From Acholeplasmatales bacterium (GTDB lineage Bacteria; Bacillota_I; Bacilli_A; Acholeplasmatales; Anaeroplasmataceae): a stretch of DNA of 6,904 bases. Below are positions 4,232 to 6,904 of this stretch, one piece after another; the stretch's first letter is position 1, and every line of letters starts with the position of its first letter. Position numbers and translations under genes: made by a program. The stretch is from the NCBI GenBank assembly GCA_024696565.1, contig JAILGR010000166.1, positions 1 to 6,904 on the forward strand, written 5' to 3'. The notes beneath the pieces were generated by a model. It saw nothing but the letters and a program-made list of their open reading frames with translations, was not told where the DNA came from and ran no database searches.

Positions 4232-6904
4232 ATGGCAAAAAATGATTCAATTAAGAAAAAATTAGATATGTTTATCAATGAAAAATTCCAAGAGACTAAA
4301 TTAGAAGATGCCCTAGGAGATAGATTTGGTAGATATTCTAAATATATTATTCAAGAAAGAGCTATTCCTGATGTAAGGGATGGTTTAAAACCAGTTCAAA
4401 GAAGAATTTTATATGGTATGTTTAATATGAAAGTAACATCAACACAACCATATAAAAAGTCTGCCCGTATTGTTGGTGATGTAATGGGTAAATACCATCC
4501 ACATGGTGACTCATCTATTTATGAAGCTTTAGTTCGTATGAGTCAAAATTGGAAAATGGGTGTTACTTTAATTGATATGCATGGTAATAATGGATCAATC
4601 GATGGTGATGGTCCTGCCGCAATGCGTTATACAGAAACTAGATTATCTAAAAATGCTGAATACATTTTACAAGATATTGATAAAAATACAGTTCCTTTCA
4701 TTCCAAACTTTGATGATGAAGAAACTGAACCAACAGTCCTACCTGCAAGATTTCCAAACCTATTAGTTAATGGTGCAATGGGTATCTCTTCAGGTTACGC
4801 GACATATATTCCAACTCATAATTTAAATGAAGTTGTTAACGCAACAATTGAAAGAATTAATAATCCAAATATGACTGTTGATGACTTACTTGAAATTATG
4901 CCAGGGCCAGATTTCCCTACTGGTGGTATTATCATGGGGAAAGATGGTATTAGAGAAGCATTTTTAACAGGTAGTGGTACAGTAGTTGTAAGAAGTAAAT
5001 ATGAAATAGAAGAAATGGGGCCTGACCAACAACGTATAGTTATTACTGAAATTCCATATGATACATTAAAGAATAAGACTGTAGAACGTATGGAACAATT
5101 ACGTCTAGATGGTAAAGTACCTGATGTAATAGAATCAAGAGATGAATCAGGTAGAGATGGTTTACGTATCGCAATTGACCTAAAGAAGGGTGCTAATGCT
5201 GATGCGATTATTAACTATTTCTTTAAAAATACTGATTTACAATGTAATATTAATTACAATATGGTATCTATTTGTAATAGAAGACCAATGCGTTTAGGTG
5301 TCTTACCTATTTTAGATGCTTATATTGAACATCAAAAAGATGTTGTAACTAATAGAACTAATTATCTTTTAGCTAAAGCAGAAAAAAGATTACACATTGT
5401 TGATGGTTTAATTAAAATGATTGATATCCTAGATGAGGTTATCGCTGCCATCCGTAAATCTAAAAATAAAGCTGATGCAAAAGAAAACTTAGTTAAGCTA
5501 TTTGGCTTTACTGAAGAACAAGCTGAAGCTATTGTTACAATGCAATTATATCGTTTAACTAATCAAGATGTTGAAGCTTTAATGGAAGAACGTCATGACT
5601 TAAATATAGCTATTGAAGAATATAATAAGATTCTATCTAGTGAAAAAGAATTACTAAAAGTAATTAAGAAAGAATTAACAGAGCTAAATAAAAAAGTTAT
5701 TGTTGAAAGAAGAACTGAAATCAAGGATGAATCGGCTCAAATCAAGATTGATGAAACAGAATTAGTTGCTAAAGAACAAGTAATGGTAGCTGTAACTCAT
5801 GAAGGTTATATAAAAAGAGCTTCTATGAAAGCATATAATGCTTCTAAGAATAATGGATTAAAAGATAATGATTATCTTATGTTCTTAGAAGAAGTAAATA
5901 CACTAGATACATTATTAATGTTTACTAACCAAGGTAATTTCGTATACTTACCAGTATATAAAATTCCTGAATGTAAATTTAAAGATGTAGGTGCATTTAT
6001 TTCAAGTATTGTTCAAACTTCAGCTAATGAAAAGTTTGTTCAAGTATTTAAAATAGAAGATTTTGAAGCTCCAAGCCAATTAGTATTAATTACTAAACAA
6101 GGTGCAATTAAACAAACATTATTAAAAGATTTTGCTGTAACTAGATATACAAAGGCTGTAAGAGCTATGAAATTTAGTGATAGTGATGAATTAGTATCAG
6201 TTGATTTAATTAAAGACCCACTAGAAATAATGGTATTTACAAAGAATTGTGAAGGCTTAAGATTTAGAGCAACAGATGTATCATTATATGGTACTAATGC
6301 TGGTGGTACTAAAGCTATTAATCTAAAACCAGGTGATTCTGTTGTTAAAGTCATTTATTGTAATAAAAATGATGATTTCTTATTAATGACTAATAGAAAT
6401 ACTATTAAGAGAATGAAGGTTACTGATCTATTATTAACTAAGCGTGCAAGAAGTGGTAGTCAATTAATTAAAAAGATTAAAGCCAACCCATATTACTTAT
6501 TAGATGCTACAAAGATGACACCAAACCAATATAAAGAAAATGTTAATGTTAATTTAACATATTCTAATGGTGATGATATTCAAGAAGCTTCAAGCTTTAA
6601 ATATAATGTATCTGATGGTGGTAAAACTATTAGCCCTAATAATCCAGAATTAAAGACTCTTATTCGTATGTCAATTGATAAGCCAAACAATTTAGATATT
6701 GATCCATCAATTGATTACCTTCAAGAAGATACAATATTCTCTCCAGCTATGGAAGCATCTAATCCTGCCCCAATAGTATTTGATGATGAAGAAGATAAAT
6801 CAATAAAAGCGGGAAAGAATAATAATGAGAATCTATTAAATGATTTAGAATCAATTCTATCAAAACATAGTGTAGAAGTTAAAAAAGCTTATACACCAAA
6901 TATT
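4232..6904 (+). CDS. parC: DNA topoisomerase IV subunit A (DNA-cleaving subunit), 3' end outside window
   Basis: ParC is the subunit of topoisomerase IV that cuts and rejoins DNA. The frame is open for 891 codons and runs off the right edge without a stop. The breakage-reunion domain shows RAIPDVRDGLKPVQRRIL near residue 50. The quinolone-determining region is KYHPHGDSSIYEALVRM, with Ser94 and Glu98 matching E. coli ParC Ser80 and Glu84, both the susceptible residues. The catalytic tyrosine is Tyr133 in AAMRYTETRLS. A charged coiled-coil helix lies near 465-490. The C-terminal beta-pinwheel follows from about 510 (V-T-H-E-G-Y-I-K-R and repeated similar blades). At the place of the GyrA box (~535-545) there is Y-N-A-S-K-N-N-G-L-K, not QRRGGKG, which supports ParC over GyrA. 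After about residue 800 comes a polar tail rich in Asp, Asn, Ser and Lys, still open at 891. B. subtilis ParC is about 806 residues, so this one is long. Confidence 0.95.
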   Translation, partial: MAKNDSIKKKLDMFINEKFQETKLEDALGDRFGRYSKYIIQERAIPDVRDGLKPVQRRILYGMFNMKVTSTQPYKKSARIVGDVMGKYHPHGDSSIYEALVRMSQNWKMGVTLIDMHGNNGSIDGDGPAAMRYTETRLSKNAEYILQDIDKNTVPFIPNFDDEETEPTVLPARFPNLLVNGAMGISSGYATYIPTHNLNEVVNATIERINNPNMTVDDLLEIMPGPDFPTGGIIMGKDGIREAFLTGSGTVVVRSKYEIEEMGPDQQRIVITEIPYDTLKNKTVERMEQLRLDGKVPDVIESRDESGRDGLRIAIDLKKGANADAIINYFFKNTDLQCNINYNMVSICNRRPMRLGVLPILDAYIEHQKDVVTNRTNYLLAKAEKRLHIVDGLIKMIDILDEVIAAIRKSKNKADAKENLVKLFGFTEEQAEAIVTMQLYRLTNQDVEALMEERHDLNIAIEEYNKILSSEKELLKVIKKELTELNKKVIVERRTEIKDESAQIKIDETELVAKEQVMVAVTHEGYIKRASMKAYNASKNNGLKDNDYLMFLEEVNTLDTLLMFTNQGNFVYLPVYKIPECKFKDVGAFISSIVQTSANEKFVQVFKIEDFEAPSQLVLITKQGAIKQTLLKDFAVTRYTKAVRAMKFSDSDELVSVDLIKDPLEIMVFTKNCEGLRFRATDVSLYGTNAGGTKAINLKPGDSVVKVIYCNKNDDFLLMTNRNTIKRMKVTDLLLTKRARSGSQLIKKIKANPYYLLDATKMTPNQYKENVNVNLTYSNGDDIQEASSFKYNVSDGGKTISPNNPELKTLIRMSIDKPNNLDIDPSIDYLQEDTIFSPAMEASNPAPIVFDDEEDKSIKAGKNNNENLLNDLESILSKHSVEVKKAYTPNI

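Noticed and set aside
4572..4766. 64-codon open frame on the plus strand
   Set aside because: It is an out-of-frame reading inside parC, across the catalytic tyrosine region that is clearly coding in the parC frame.
6040..6354. 104-codon open frame on the minus strand
   Set aside because: It is the reverse shadow of the parC pinwheel domain, with no initiation signals.
2273..6904. gyrB-gyrA as the identity of the topoisomerase pair
   Set aside because: The ATPase subunit has the ParE-type DGAHIQV and GGGGYKTSGG sequences, the A subunit lacks a GyrA box, and the plsY neighbourhood matches parEC.

Overview
The window looks like a chromosomal housekeeping segment from an AT-rich, low-GC Gram-positive bacterium (Bacillota or Mycoplasmatota). 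The reasons are heavy A/T bias with AGA arginine codons, strong GGAGG-type ribosome binding sites, sigma-A-like promoters, U-tailed terminators, and plsY divergent from parE-parC, an arrangement known from Bacillus and Staphylococcus. A clostridial-type 2[4Fe-4S] ferredoxin suggests an anaerobe, perhaps a gut Erysipelotrichia or RF39-like lineage; that placement is inference. The tryptophan codons I read are TGG and no in-frame TGA was found, so the standard bacterial code fits rather than the mycoplasma code.

Layout: (1) the C-terminal tail of an unidentified membrane protein (2-145, +); (2) a 56-residue ferredoxin as a single-gene unit with its own ribosome binding site and a UUCG-loop terminator (256-466, +); (3) a minus-strand orphan gene (482-1255) whose product carries four exact 21-residue YD-type repeats, with its own promoter and terminator; (4) plsY, the glycerol-3-phosphate acyltransferase (1378-2106, -), driven by a perfect consensus promoter; (5) a 166-base divergent promoter region; (6) parE (2273-4228, +) and parC (4232 to the window end, +), the two subunits of topoisomerase IV, in one operon with a 3-base gap.

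plsY supplies the first acylation step of phospholipid synthesis and parEC decatenates replicated chromosomes. They share a promoter region but no obvious pathway. The ferredoxin carries electrons for unknown partners. The YD-repeat gene is the only accessory-looking gene and the least explained.

I do not see a new multi-gene system here. The points most worth a second look are the YD-repeat orphan, the placement of both minus-strand stop codons as the last three bases of a terminator loop, a 16-base inverted repeat over the ferredoxin -10 element, and an unusually long polar tail on ParC. No intergenic stretch exceeds 300 bases, and I saw no tRNA, rRNA, CRISPR array or insertion sequence.
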